A stretch of 64,000 nucleotides of DNA. Origin: Alphaproteobacteria bacterium. GTDB lineage: Bacteria > Bacteroidota > Bacteroidia > Bacteroidales > FEN-979. The stretch is from positions 51,489-115,488 of the forward strand of contig SACF01000009.1 in the NCBI GenBank assembly GCA_009928665.1. Reading direction: 5' to 3'. A program made the position numbers and the translations under genes. The notes beneath the pieces are model-generated. The model saw nothing but the letters and a program-made list of their open reading frames with translations. It was not told the DNA's origin and did not search any database. Below, one piece after another: positions 33,163 through 41,922 of this stretch (position 1 is the stretch's first letter; every line of letters starts with the position of its first letter).

Positions 33163-34038
33163 TCAGGCTCCGCTTACGGTAATATCTTTCCCGATCTTTA
33201 AGATCAGACCCTGGAGCACACTCCCCGGGCCAACTTCTGTAAAATGATGGGCCCCGTCTGCGATCATCTTCTGTGTACTCTGCGTCCAAAGAACGGGGGC
33301 AGTTAACTGTGCAACAAGGTTCTTTTTAATGGATTCAGGCTCCGTGACAGGGAGCCCGGTGGCATTCTGGTATATGGGACAAACCGGTTTGTTTACGAGA
33401 GTGGCATTGATCGCTTCAGCAAGCTCAATCCGTGCAGGTTCCATGAGTGGTGAATGAAATGCGCCCCCGACTTTTAATGGTAATGCGCGGCGGGCGCCTG
33501 CGGCTTTCAGTTTTTCACAGGCGATTTCGATTCCCTTTATACTTCCTGAAATCACCAGTTGGCCGGGACTGTTATAATTAGCCGGAACCACGATTTCATC
33601 AATGCTTTTACATATTTCTTCCACCTTCGTATCATCAAGCCCGATAATGGCTGCCATGCCTGAAGGTTCTTTTTCACATGCACTTTGCATTGCGCGCGCC
33701 CGGGTTGCCACAAGTCGTAATCCGTTGTTAAATGAAATCGACTTTGATGCGACAAGCGCACTGAACTCTCCCAGCGAATGGCCTGCTACCATATCGGGTT
33801 TAAACCCTTCACCCAGAGTCATAGCCAGAATGACAGAATGAAGAAAAATTGCAGGCTGGGTTACCCGGGTTTGCCTCAAATCCTCATCGGTACCACTGAA
33901 CATTAAATCTGTTATTCTGAAACCCAGAATATCGTTTGCTTTTTCAAACATTTCCCGGGCTAATGGTGAATTATCGTAAAGTTCTTTTCCCATACCGACA
34001 AACTGAGCGCCCTGTCCCGGGAATACATATGCTACCAT
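33163..34038 (-). CDS. fabD: Malonyl-CoA:ACP transacylase FabD
   Basis: Loads malonyl groups on ACP for fatty acid synthesis. 291 residues. YVFPGQGAQFVGMGKEL at the start, the nucleophile Ser88 in GHSLGEFSALV and KVGGAFHSPLMEPA with the catalytic His are all present. No other fab gene is adjacent; it is followed on the minus strand side by the BI-1 gene upstream (90-base gap). Confidence 0.95.
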   Translation of the reverse strand: MVAYVFPGQGAQFVGMGKELYDNSPLAREMFEKANDILGFRITDLMFSGTDEDLRQTRVTQPAIFLHSVILAMTLGEGFKPDMVAGHSLGEFSALVASKSISFNNGLRLVATRARAMQSACEKEPSGMAAIIGLDDTKVEEICKSIDEIVVPANYNSPGQLVISGSIKGIEIACEKLKAAGARRALPLKVGGAFHSPLMEPARIELAEAINATLVNKPVCPIYQNATGLPVTEPESIKKNLVAQLTAPVLWTQSTQKMIADGAHHFTEVGPGSVLQGLILKIGKDITVSGA

Positions 34039-34128
34039 ACTATTCTCAATGATAAAATGAAAACTCGTTAATAACTAAACAAAATAACCATAATTATTGA
34101 GCCGTATACGACCCGGCAATTCAGACCT

Positions 34129-34860
34129 TTATTTCCGGTCACCTAAAAACCGTAACAAAAAAATGAAAAGATTGATAAAGTCCAGATATAGTGTCAGGGC
34201 ACCCAGAATACTCAGCTTCTGTGCATTGGCATCGCCGTATTCGCCTGCCCCGCTGCCTATGTTCTTGAGCCGCTGAACATCGTAAGCGGTCAGTCCGGTA
34301 AAAATTAATACCCCGATGATGCTGATGACATAATCCATGGTTTCACTTTTCATAAAGATATTGATCAGCATTGCCACTATAATCCCGATAAGCCCCATCA
34401 TCATGATCGAGCCAAACCGTGTAAGGTCGGTCTTTGTCGTATATCCGGTTATGGCCATAATGCCGAACATCACGGCTGCAACGGAAAAAGTTTTAAAAAC
34501 GGAGGCTTCGGTATAGACCAGCAAGACAAAACTCAGACTCATTCCCATCAAAACGGAGAACGAGAGAAAAAGAAGTGTCAAAATGGCAGGTGATAGTCGT
34601 TGAAATCCAAACGACATAAGCAGCACAAATCCGATGGGAGCAAGGGTCACAATCCAGCCCAAGCCGGTCATTCCTCCGGTTTCAAAATTGAAGAGACTCT
34701 GTATCAGCTTCATGTCTGATGCAAAAAAGTATGCTGTCACAGCAGTGACGATCATTGCCAACGACATCCAGCCAAAAACCCGGGTCATAAAGGTTTTCGC
34801 AACAACGGTGGTTGGGGTACCCGAAGTGGCGAAATATTGGTTATTTGATTGTTCAAACAT
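34129..34860 (-). CDS. Bax inhibitor-1/YccA family membrane protein
   Basis: 243 residues, seven transmembrane helices, UPF0005/BI-1 family. After a polar N-terminus comes FMTRVFGWMSLAMIVTAVTAY, and near the end ISIIGVLIFTGLTAYDVQRLK with the conserved Asp, then LGALTLYLDFINLFIFLLR, all typical. The bacterial role is unclear; homologues conduct Ca2+ or protect membrane protease FtsH substrates (YccA). An AGGAG site lies about 8 bases before the ATG, one of few ribosome-binding sites in the window. Confidence 0.9.
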   Translation of the reverse strand: MFEQSNNQYFATSGTPTTVVAKTFMTRVFGWMSLAMIVTAVTAYFFASDMKLIQSLFNFETGGMTGLGWIVTLAPIGFVLLMSFGFQRLSPAILTLLFLSFSVLMGMSLSFVLLVYTEASVFKTFSVAAVMFGIMAITGYTTKTDLTRFGSIMMMGLIGIIVAMLINIFMKSETMDYVISIIGVLIFTGLTAYDVQRLKNIGSGAGEYGDANAQKLSILGALTLYLDFINLFIFLLRFLGDRK

Positions 34861-34945
34861 GGTTTATTCTCCTTCTTTTTAATGTATTAGGTATTTGAGA
34901 TAATCTATTAGCGATGGGGTGTTAAGTTGCATTTAAAATCAATTA

Positions 34946-34967
34946 TCCATTTTCAATTGTCCATTGA
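34946..34967 (-). repeat. Dispersed intergenic repeat, copy near folE
   Basis: The reverse complement of this 22-base stretch matches 44448-44469 at 20 of 22 positions (core CAATGGACAATTGA). It lies just past the folE stop. Confidence 0.6.
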
Positions 34968-34968
34968 T

Positions 34969-35583
34969 TTAGTGCAGTTTGGTGCCAATAAGATGCAGAA
35001 ACTCCGCCCGTGTCTTATCACGTTCAAAGGCGCCAACAAAATCCGAAGTTGTAGTGACAGAGTTTTGTTTCTGAACACCCCGCATGGCCATACACAAATG
35101 CTGTGCCTCGATGACGACTGCCACTCCCAATGGTTTCAGGGTTTCATTGATGGCATCTTTGATCTGCATGGTCAGCCGTTCCTGCACCTGCAGACGGCGG
35201 GCATAAATCTCAACCACCCGGGCAATCTTACTCAGCCCTGTGATATATTTATCGGGGATATAGGCAACATGGGCTTTTCCGATAAAGGGAACAAGGTGGT
35301 GCTCACACAAAGAATAGATCTCAATGTCCTTGACAATCACCATTTCCCGGTAATCTTCCCTGAATTTGGCTGAGCTGAGTATTTGTCGGGGATCCAAATC
35401 ATATCCCTGTGTGAAATACTGGATTGCCTTGGCTACCCTGTGCGGGGTTTTCAAAAGACCTTCACGGTCGGGATTTTCACCGATCAACCGTAAAATTTCC
35501 CGGTAATGAATGGCTAATTCATCCGTGGCAGCAGTATTGTACTCTTCCAGTTTTTCGTAGTTTTTTTTATTCTCTTCCGCCAT
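34969..35583 (-). CDS. folE: GTP cyclohydrolase I (FolE)
   Basis: Makes dihydroneopterin triphosphate from GTP, the entry to folate, queuosine and biopterin. 204 residues from the ATG at 35583; an upstream TTG at 35598 would start next to the stop of the previous gene and is less likely. Zinc and active-site motifs: [30 protein letters not shown] and [13 protein letters not shown]. It lies 15 bases behind a eukaryote-type PTPS gene, so its product is probably routed to a reduced biopterin-like cofactor as well as folate. Confidence 0.94.
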   Translation of the reverse strand: MAEENKKNYEKLEEYNTAATDELAIHYREILRLIGENPDREGLLKTPHRVAKAIQYFTQGYDLDPRQILSSAKFREDYREMVIVKDIEIYSLCEHHLVPFIGKAHVAYIPDKYITGLSKIARVVEIYARRLQVQERLTMQIKDAINETLKPLGVAVVIEAQHLCMAMRGVQKQNSVTTTSDFVGAFERDKTRAEFLHLIGTKLH

Positions 35584-35598
35584 AATTTTGGGTTTCAA

Positions 35599-36021
35599 TC
35601 AAGTTCCAAAATATTCAACAATATTGTTTTCCGATTGTTCCAACCGGATGCAATGAAGGATACCGCCCAGATTCCTGACATCCTGTTCCAGTTCATTCCA
35701 GATCCCGATCGCCACATTTTCACTGGTGGGGACCTTTCCTTTCAGAAAATCCACTTCAAGGTTCAGATTCCGATGGTCAATACGCCTGAGAATCTTCTCT
35801 TCGATCAACTTACTTACCTGACGCAGATGAATGATCAAACCGGTTTTTGGATCAACGGGTCCTTTAATGGTCACAAAGAGGATGTAGTTATGGCCGTGCC
35901 AGTTCGGATTGGAACATTTCCCAAATACCCGGTCGTTCTCTTCATCGGAGAATTCGGGTAGAAACAGCCTGTGTGCAGCGCTGAAATGCTCCCTCCGGGT
36001 GATATAGACCAATTCATTCAT
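35599..36021 (-). CDS. 6-pyruvoyl tetrahydropterin synthase, eukaryote-like (PTPS-II type)
   Basis: Acts on dihydroneopterin triphosphate. 140 residues. His17 (SAAHRL), His42 and His44 bind zinc, and the catalytic Cys36 sits in C-SNPNW-HGHNY, the C-x5-HGH spacing of animal PTPS rather than the CxxxHGH of QueD. IDHRNLNLEVDF, PTSENVAIGIWNEL and EQSENNIVEYFG also read like the animal enzyme. Together with folE this points to tetrahydrobiopterin-type synthesis; a sepiapterin reductase is not in the window. The -7 element at 36032-36039 leaves a leader of only a few bases. Confidence 0.85.
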   Translation of the reverse strand: MNELVYITRREHFSAAHRLFLPEFSDEENDRVFGKCSNPNWHGHNYILFVTIKGPVDPKTGLIIHLRQVSKLIEEKILRRIDHRNLNLEVDFLKGKVPTSENVAIGIWNELEQDVRNLGGILHCIRLEQSENNIVEYFGT

Positions 36022-36031
36022 TGTTACGGGA

Positions 36032-36039
36032 CAAAAGTA
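36032..36039 (-). promoter_or_regulatory. -7 element for PTPS-folE
   Basis: Minus-strand TACTTTTG, exact TAnnTTTG, 10 bases before the PTPS ATG, implying a nearly leaderless transcript. Confidence 0.45.
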
Positions 36040-36050
36040 CCATTTTTTTT

Positions 36051-37079
36051 CTATTTGAACAGGTTAAAGCGTGTTCCCACCCATATCCGCACCTGCGAAA
36101 CATCATAATCGAAAAGGGTATTGCTGAGCCGGTCGGGAATCTGGTTAAAGGAAGTCTGTATCGCTCCCCCGATAAACCATACATCAGAATTGTAGCCTGC
36201 TGCAATGCGCCCCCCCAATTTGAACGAAAATTCAAAATCATACCAGGTATTCGTCGCATTTTTAAAGGTATAGAATTGTGCCGCAACTCCGGGGAAAATG
36301 GTGCCCGAGATATAAAAATTCCGCAGAAACACCCAGGTATAATTATATCCGGGTGACAGACCCAGGGAATAAAATTCACCGCTGGTGATCAATTTTGAAC
36401 CAGGAATATTGTACTCCCGGATCAGCTCTTCGGGAATGATACCCTGATCGGAAGATATCCGGTAATATAAAAAGGATGGGCGAACCAGAAAGCTCCCGGC
36501 ACTTTTCTTCTGCCGTTCGGTCTGAATAAATGCAGCCCGTATCGAAAAATGTTCCGGATTGTAAATCCAATAACCCGATAAGCCAAGCGAAAAGGTTGAC
36601 ATATCCGGTATCAGATAATAACTTCCATCATCCTTTTTGGGAGTACGAATATAGAAACCGGTATACTTTTGAAAGAAAGCCTCCCCGGCAATTCTCCGGC
36701 CAAAAGCATTCACACGCAAATCGAGTGAGGAGGTTGATCCATAGGTTTGTTCATCCAGTACCGAGAAAATGTTTTCCATCGACAACCCCAGCCCAAACCA
36801 CTTGTAGAATCCGGCAATCCCGAATCGAAAGTTGACATTGGGCCGGTAAATTATTTTTTCAATATTCCCCGGATTACTCATGATCTCTGCATCCTGAAAC
36901 AAGACAAAAAACCTCCCCGTCAACAGTTGCGTATAATCTGAAATATAAGAGCTGTCGGGCTTTACTTTAAAGTGCCTGAAAAAAGAGGTCTCTTGTTGAC
37001 TTCTTCCTGAGGATGAAATAAAAAGAAATACCAGAATACTGAAGCTGAGAAATCCGTTTCGGGCAGGCATGCCAATCAT
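36051..37079 (-). CDS. DUF4421 family outer membrane protein
   Basis: 342 residues; a signal peptide (FLSFSILVFLFISSSGRS) is followed by beta-rich sequence ending in FNLFK, as in outer membrane barrels. DYTQLLTGRFFVLFQD and YRPNVNFRFGIAGFYKWFGLGLS are the features I associate with DUF4421. PorP/SprF was considered and rejected because its N-terminal conserved block is missing. Function unknown. The start overlaps the previous gene by 4 bases (ATGA), supporting the ATG at 37079. Confidence 0.65.
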   Translation of the reverse strand: MIGMPARNGFLSFSILVFLFISSSGRSQQETSFFRHFKVKPDSSYISDYTQLLTGRFFVLFQDAEIMSNPGNIEKIIYRPNVNFRFGIAGFYKWFGLGLSMENIFSVLDEQTYGSTSSLDLRVNAFGRRIAGEAFFQKYTGFYIRTPKKDDGSYYLIPDMSTFSLGLSGYWIYNPEHFSIRAAFIQTERQKKSAGSFLVRPSFLYYRISSDQGIIPEELIREYNIPGSKLITSGEFYSLGLSPGYNYTWVFLRNFYISGTIFPGVAAQFYTFKNATNTWYDFEFSFKLGGRIAAGYNSDVWFIGGAIQTSFNQIPDRLSNTLFDYDVSQVRIWVGTRFNLFK

Positions 37080-37480
37080 TCGTGTGCAGACGATCCTTTG
37101 GGAATCCGCGTGATCCGGATGATCCAGACCACTTCAAAAATCATATAGACCAAGTAAAGTATAAAAAAGGCAATCATAAACGGGACGGCATCAGACCTGT
37201 TCCATAATATGTATCCGACCATAATGGAGATAAAGAGTACAAGCTTTACCAGGATGGTAAGAAGAAATGTGTTGACAAAACGGATGAATTTTTTTGAAAG
37301 GGTCCGTGAAAGAACCATAAATGAAATCATCGTTGTGGCCATGAAGAAAAATAAAAGGAACGGAAGCGTGGGCGAAAGGTATGAGCGCGGGATCATAAAT
37401 CGCACGAGAACCATGATCACTGCAAGGATAGCTGAGAAAATTAACAGCCGTCTCAGAAATTCAGTATTTAATGATTTCAT
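37076..37480 (-). CDS. Small four-helix membrane protein, possibly ATP-synthase-associated
   Basis: 134 residues with four predicted transmembrane helices (about 10-30, 38-55, 66-90 and 98-120). I do not recognise a firm family. In Bacteroidota a similar small membrane protein commonly sits between atpZ and atpB and is called AtpI-like. Here it follows atpZ by 34 bases, but the next gene is the DUF4421 protein, not atpB. An assembly role for a c-ring is therefore only inference from context. Confidence 0.55.
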   Translation of the reverse strand: MKSLNTEFLRRLLIFSAILAVIMVLVRFMIPRSYLSPTLPFLLFFFMATTMISFMVLSRTLSKKFIRFVNTFLLTILVKLVLFISIMVGYILWNRSDAVPFMIAFFILYLVYMIFEVVWIIRITRIPKGSSAHE

Positions 37481-37514
37481 TTTGCAAAAATATAAAAACC
37501 CGGAATTAGGATCG

Positions 37515-37724
37515 TTACTTCTTCAGTAAATCTTTGACAACAAAATAGATAGAAATTATTACTCCCGAAATAGAAAGTACAACGGTAAAGATGGGCTTTG
37601 AATGAAGATACTGGTCAAGTTTAAATCCACCGAAAACACTTATCAGAATGATGACCAGCATCTGAAAAGCCATCCCGGAATAACGGGCATAACTGTTAAG
37701 GTTTTTCTTTGGGTCGGTTGTCAT
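37515..37724 (-). CDS. atpZ: AtpZ/AtpI family protein (F0F1-ATPase-associated)
   Basis: 69 residues with two transmembrane helices: YSGMAFQMLVIILISVFGGFKL and FTVVLSISGVIISIYFVVKD. The GxKLDxxL after the first helix is the AtpZ/AtpI signature; the family helps assemble the ATP synthase rotor or supply Mg/Ca. I use the ATG at 37724, where MTTDPKK begins, rather than the upstream one at 37748. It overlaps the bactofilin gene by 29 bases. Confidence 0.75.
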   Translation of the reverse strand: MTTDPKKNLNSYARYSGMAFQMLVIILISVFGGFKLDQYLHSKPIFTVVLSISGVIISIYFVVKDLLKK

Positions 37725-38100
37725 GAATCGGAATGCCGGCGCTGGCATCTTTTAATGAAGGCTGCTCCATGGCACAGGTGCCGGAAAATCGGGCCCCGGG
37801 CTCAATTGCGAGTTTTCCTGTAACGATATCACCGCTGAACCGGGCGGTCTCCTTTAAGGTAAGTAATTCTGTGACTTTAACGTTGGCTTTTACTTCACCG
37901 GAAAAATCGGCATTTTGACATTGAATCTCCCCGTCAATTTTACCGGTTGGTCCGACGACGATCTTACCTTTGCATTGAATGGTACCGCTAAGCGTGCCAT
38001 CAATCCTGAAATCACCATTGACCTGGATTTCGCCGTTGACCAATGCACCGGGTCCTAAAATATTGATGGAAGGCATTTCCGGCTCTCTGTTTTTTGACAT
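37696..38100 (-). CDS. Bactofilin (polymer-forming cytoskeletal protein)
   Basis: 134 residues with a right-handed beta-helix core: GPGALVNGEIQVNGDFRIDG, GTIQCKGKIVVGPTGKIDGE and FSGEVKANVKVTELLTL are the repeated strand units of bactofilins, flanked by short disordered tails. Bactofilins form membrane-bound filaments that organise cell-wall enzymes; a M23 peptidase gene lies about 3 kb away, which would be a natural partner. It starts 6 bases after the SprE/PorW stop. Confidence 0.93.
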   Translation of the reverse strand: MSKNREPEMPSINILGPGALVNGEIQVNGDFRIDGTLSGTIQCKGKIVVGPTGKIDGEIQCQNADFSGEVKANVKVTELLTLKETARFSGDIVTGKLAIEPGARFSGTCAMEQPSLKDASAGIPIHDNRPKEKP

Positions 38101-38106
38101 GTCCGT

Positions 38107-40785
38107 TTATTTTTTAATAGGATAATTCTTTTCAAAGAAGCGAAGATACTGTGGAATATCTTTGTTTTTATACAGAACGGGGTAATTTTCGACGGAAATC
38201 ACAAAATCGTAATAGGTACCTGCGTTCTCCAACCGGGTAAAGATATATTTACTGTCGCGGATCCCAATCAGGTAATTCATCGCTTTATCACTGTTGTCAA
38301 AATTGTTTATAGTGATCATTTGGCGCCGTTCATCCAGCAGGATGCTGTTGATCATCAACTGATCCAGATCGTGAAATTTGGTGTTATAATCTGAAATTTT
38401 GATTTTCAACGCGTCAACATCGACAAGATCCCCATCGACGATGATAACAAAAAAATGAAGTGCGTTGGGGTCAAATTTGTACAGTTTTGATGAATTGTCA
38501 ATTTTTGCAGAAGAATCGGGTGATGCGCCGGTACCCGCAGAGCCCGGTTGGGCTCCCAGAAATGCCAGCACATTCTCAGCCAAGGGCTTCACTTTACTGC
38601 GGGGGTAATCTTTGATGACTTTGTTGATGGCAACCACCATAGAATCGACTACTTCAATTTTTCCAAGTGCAAGTGCCCTCAAATAATCAAATTTTGGCAT
38701 AAAGGCTGTATCGGTCGGAAATTTCGTGTGTGCAATGTCGGTGTTGTTTATGACCATGTAGTATTGCTGGTTCTGAAACGCTTTGTAAGTATCATTATAG
38801 AGGACTGAAGCCTCTGATTTCCGTGCATGGATCTCTTTGTAAAAATTCGGATTGATCAGTAATTTGGCATAATCACTTTCAGGATAATTGGAGATGATCT
38901 GGTTTTTATACTGATCGCTTTTAGGTTGATTTTGAAGGTGTTGATATAGGATACACAATTCATACAGGGTCTGAACCTTATATTTATTATCCGGATACCG
39001 TTCCAGAAGTTGTTCAAATGTCTCGGTCGAATTCCCGTAATCACCCAAGCCTTCCACATAAATAAATCCTGCCTTATAAAAAGCGTCAATGATCTGATCA
39101 TCAGATGCTTTTATCTTATCTTTGGTCAGTGGTATATCTTTGAGGTAGAAAGTACGATCCTTGGGGTCAGTCGATTTCGCCAGTAATTTGGCCGAGATTT
39201 TAGAGGTATCGCCGGGGATTAAACTTAAGGTGTCGGGTGTTCCGGCCGGTTCATTTGAGAAAGCAACAAGGGTCTTATCAGTCAGGAACCAATTATCTTC
39301 AAATTTTCTTCGGCCCCACTTTCTGACAAAGGTGGAAAACCCACTCGACAATGTGGTCGGATTATAAAAGTACCACCGGCCTTCCTTTGAGCCACTTGAA
39401 AGTGATTCCTGTTGATTCATCTGACCAAATATATTCTTGTTTTCCTGGCGTTCCATCTCCTCCATTCTCTTTTTCATCTCCTCGGCCAAAAGCTTTGCAA
39501 TGATCTGATCGATAATCTTGTTGCGTTCACTTTCCGTCATATTGGCAAGTTTCCGGAGGCTGTCCTGCGTACTGATGATCTGTAAATTCGAAACGAGATC
39601 AGTAAGGGTAGCCGTTCGGCGTGAAAGATCCTTGTAATTCGGATAATCCTTTGGCAGAAACTGCAACGTACTGTCGTAATAGGCCTGCGCCATCTGGTAG
39701 TTTTTTCTTCCAAAAAAAATGTCAGCCAGTTCCAGGGATGAAATGGCTTTCTGGTAGTTATTTGTCCGGCTGGTAGTAACTGATTTTCTATAGAAACCAA
39801 TGGCAGTAGCAGTGTCGGAATCTTTGATTGCGATGTGGGCAAGCGCATAATAGATCTGGTCCTGAAAATCTTTGTTTTTATCATCCTTCAGCATTCTTGT
39901 CATCTTTTTGATGATAAACTCACGGTCGCCGCTTTTAGCATCATAACACTGGGCCAGATTTATTTTGGCATTGAACTCCATTTCATACGAAGGAGCTTTT
40001 CTTACTACATAGGTATACATCATTGAAGCCTCGGCAAGATCTCCGTTTTGCTGATATATCTGTCCAAGGATAAATCTGCATCTCGTACTGACTGCTCCTG
40101 ACGGTTTTAATTCAAGGGCTCTGAGCAGATATGGAACGGCAGTATTATAATTTTTTTGCAGAATGTAAGATTGGGCGTACACCAGGTTTACCTCAGTTTC
40201 ATAGGAGTCGGGCGCTTCGCCTTTGTTGATCTTACTTAGAAGCATGTCGAGCATGGGTTCAGCCCGGGTAAAATCGCCCAACTGAACGTTAGATTTGGCT
40301 TGCCAGAGCATCGCTTCGTATTTAATCTCATTATCATTGTAAGTCTTGATGACAAACTCGAAGGTTCTCCGTGCCATCGGATAATCCTGCTTGTAGAAGT
40401 AGCTTTTACCGATCAGTAGGTAAGCATCGTCAATCCACCTCACATATTCCTTCCGGTTAAAGGTCATCGAATGCTTGTTGATCGCCTTTGAAGCCTTTTT
40501 TATCGCTATGTCGGTATATTGAGAAAGTTTTCCGGCACTGGTGCGGTCGCCATAGTTAAATACCGGCAGAACGAGTGCATAATTGTCCTTAATACTCAAT
40601 TCATAATCCTTCAACCCGGTACGAAGGTTATCCATTCCATTCCAGTATACGTTGTAATGGGAGGTAAGATTATGATAAGTTCTGCGGACAAAAGTGTTTT
40701 TCTTGGTTGAACAACCACCTGAAACCAACAATCCTGAAATAAAAAGAATCCCTGCAATCCGGGAATAAAACAAGTTCGCTTTCAA
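38107..40785 (-). CDS. sprE: T9SS-associated TPR lipoprotein SprE/PorW
   Basis: 892-residue outer-membrane-directed lipoprotein; lipidated Cys25 in VSGGCS. The stretch TYHNLTSHYNVYWNG right after it is characteristic of SprE (Flavobacterium) and PorW (Porphyromonas). Many TPR helices fill the chain (for example FVIKTYNDNEIKYEAMLWQA and GLGDYGNSTETFEQLLERYP). In the known systems it connects the GldK/GldN ring to the outer membrane translocon. No ATG is available before residue 51; upstream frame is closed by TAG, so a TTG at 40785 is the likely start. A -7 element is at 40827-40834. The gldKLMN genes are 6 kb away. Confidence 0.87.
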   Translation of the reverse strand: MKANLFYSRIAGILFISGLLVSGGCSTKKNTFVRRTYHNLTSHYNVYWNGMDNLRTGLKDYELSIKDNYALVLPVFNYGDRTSAGKLSQYTDIAIKKASKAINKHSMTFNRKEYVRWIDDAYLLIGKSYFYKQDYPMARRTFEFVIKTYNDNEIKYEAMLWQAKSNVQLGDFTRAEPMLDMLLSKINKGEAPDSYETEVNLVYAQSYILQKNYNTAVPYLLRALELKPSGAVSTRCRFILGQIYQQNGDLAEASMMYTYVVRKAPSYEMEFNAKINLAQCYDAKSGDREFIIKKMTRMLKDDKNKDFQDQIYYALAHIAIKDSDTATAIGFYRKSVTTSRTNNYQKAISSLELADIFFGRKNYQMAQAYYDSTLQFLPKDYPNYKDLSRRTATLTDLVSNLQIISTQDSLRKLANMTESERNKIIDQIIAKLLAEEMKKRMEEMERQENKNIFGQMNQQESLSSGSKEGRWYFYNPTTLSSGFSTFVRKWGRRKFEDNWFLTDKTLVAFSNEPAGTPDTLSLIPGDTSKISAKLLAKSTDPKDRTFYLKDIPLTKDKIKASDDQIIDAFYKAGFIYVEGLGDYGNSTETFEQLLERYPDNKYKVQTLYELCILYQHLQNQPKSDQYKNQIISNYPESDYAKLLINPNFYKEIHARKSEASVLYNDTYKAFQNQQYYMVINNTDIAHTKFPTDTAFMPKFDYLRALALGKIEVVDSMVVAINKVIKDYPRSKVKPLAENVLAFLGAQPGSAGTGASPDSSAKIDNSSKLYKFDPNALHFFVIIVDGDLVDVDALKIKISDYNTKFHDLDQLMINSILLDERRQMITINNFDNSDKAMNYLIGIRDSKYIFTRLENAGTYYDFVISVENYPVLYKNKDIPQYLRFFEKNYPIKK

Positions 40786-40826
40786 ATTTACCTGGTACTA
40801 ATAAATAGTTATTAACTATAATTTTA

Positions 40827-40834
40827 CAAAAATA
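40827..40834 (-). promoter_or_regulatory. -7 element for sprE
   Basis: Minus-strand TATTTTTG, exact TAnnTTTG, 41 bases before the TTG start. A second TAAATTTG (40783-40790) overlaps the TTG itself and is probably chance. Confidence 0.45.
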
Positions 40835-40962
40835 TTTTAATTTTTTGAATTGGCCCCGGTCGTTTCCAAGATTTCTCTTCCGAATGAAGACTGGCCGAAA
40901 AACCCACCCGGGCAGCTCCCATGCTTTACTCCTGAGTTGCTCCTCGCCAAAATGAATCGCAT

Positions 40963-40996
40963 TTTGTGCAGCACCAGTATAATTTTCCGATATTTG
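40963..40996 (+). promoter_or_regulatory. Promoter of the M23 peptidase-dxr-rseP genes
   Basis: TTTG at 40963-40966 and GATATTTG (one mismatch to TAnnTTTG) at 40989-40996 with a 22-base spacer; leader about 23 bases. Confidence 0.4.
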
Positions 40997-41025
40997 TACC
41001 GTTTTCAGAATCAGTCCACGTGTAG

Positions 41026-41913
41026 ATGAGCCCTCCAAAAACGGAAAAAAAAGTATCATGGACCAGGAAATGGCGGAACAAGTATCGGCTGGTCTTTATG
41101 ACCGATGATACCCTTGAAGAGCGGTTTACTTTCCGACTATCGCGGATGAATGTTTTTATTGCTCTGGGTACTTTGGCCATTATCCTCATTTTCCTGACTT
41201 CCATATTGATTGCCTTCACACCGCTGCGGGAATACATACCGGGTTATACAAACGTTGGCCTGACCAAAAGGCTTTACAAACTTCAAATGAAGACCGATTC
41301 GATCGAACGCGATCTGATCCGGAAAGAGCAATTTCTGAACAACCTTAGGGATGTAATCAATGGTAAAGATTTCGTGCCCGGCCAGCTTCCGACAAAGGAT
41401 ACCATGCGCCGTTACAAGGATATAAAACTGAAGCGATCGCCCGAGGATTCTTTGCTGCGTCTCGACGTGGAAAATCAAACCCGGTACAGCCTTTATAAAA
41501 TGGAAAGCAAGGAAAGCCCGGCCATGAAAAAAACAAATATCGGAAGTATGGTGTTTTTTACTCCGGTCAAGGGCATTATTACCAACAAGTTTGACCCAGC
41601 CCGTAACCATCTTGGGATTGATGTGGTTTCGAAACAAAATGAAGCAGTCAAGGCAGTACTTGACGGAACGGTCATTCTGGCGGCCTGGACGGTGGAGACC
41701 GGATACGTGATCATGGTTTCACATTCCGGGAATGTGGTTTCAACATATAAACACAATTCGGCGCTTTTAAAGAAATCAGGCGATTTTGTCAAGGCCGGCG
41801 AACCTATTGCTATAATCGGACAGACCGGGGAATTGGTCACCGGCCCCCATTTGCATTTTGAATTATGGAATGATGGAAATCCCGTCAATCCTCAGGAGTA
41901 TATAAAATTTTGA
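41026..41913 (+). CDS. M23 (LytM) peptidoglycan endopeptidase, membrane-anchored
   Basis: Cell-wall metallopeptidase of 295 residues. The N-terminal 40 residues are basic and cytoplasmic (YRLVFMTDDTLEERF is a conserved Bacteroidota segment), then one transmembrane helix (about 41-63), a coiled-coil region, and the peptidase domain from about 185. Both zinc motifs are intact: NHLGIDVV (H-x3-D) and GPHLHFELW (HxH), so it is probably active. It is divergent from sprE and 9 bases before dxr. Confidence 0.9.
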   Translation: MSPPKTEKKVSWTRKWRNKYRLVFMTDDTLEERFTFRLSRMNVFIALGTLAIILIFLTSILIAFTPLREYIPGYTNVGLTKRLYKLQMKTDSIERDLIRKEQFLNNLRDVINGKDFVPGQLPTKDTMRRYKDIKLKRSPEDSLLRLDVENQTRYSLYKMESKESPAMKKTNIGSMVFFTPVKGIITNKFDPARNHLGIDVVSKQNEAVKAVLDGTVILAAWTVETGYVIMVSHSGNVVSTYKHNSALLKKSGDFVKAGEPIAIIGQTGELVTGPHLHFELWNDGNPVNPQEYIKF

Positions 41914-41922
41914 ACACAGACC

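Noticed and set aside
36051..37079. PorP/SprF assignment for this outer membrane protein
   Set aside because: The N-terminal QPTxxxHYMFTNMAINPAxAG block seen in the true PorP at 45654 is missing; the sequence fits DUF4421 better.
40783..40790. TAAATTTG at the sprE start as a promoter element
   Set aside because: It overlaps the start codon, so it cannot serve this gene; a second exact match at 40827-40834 is better placed.
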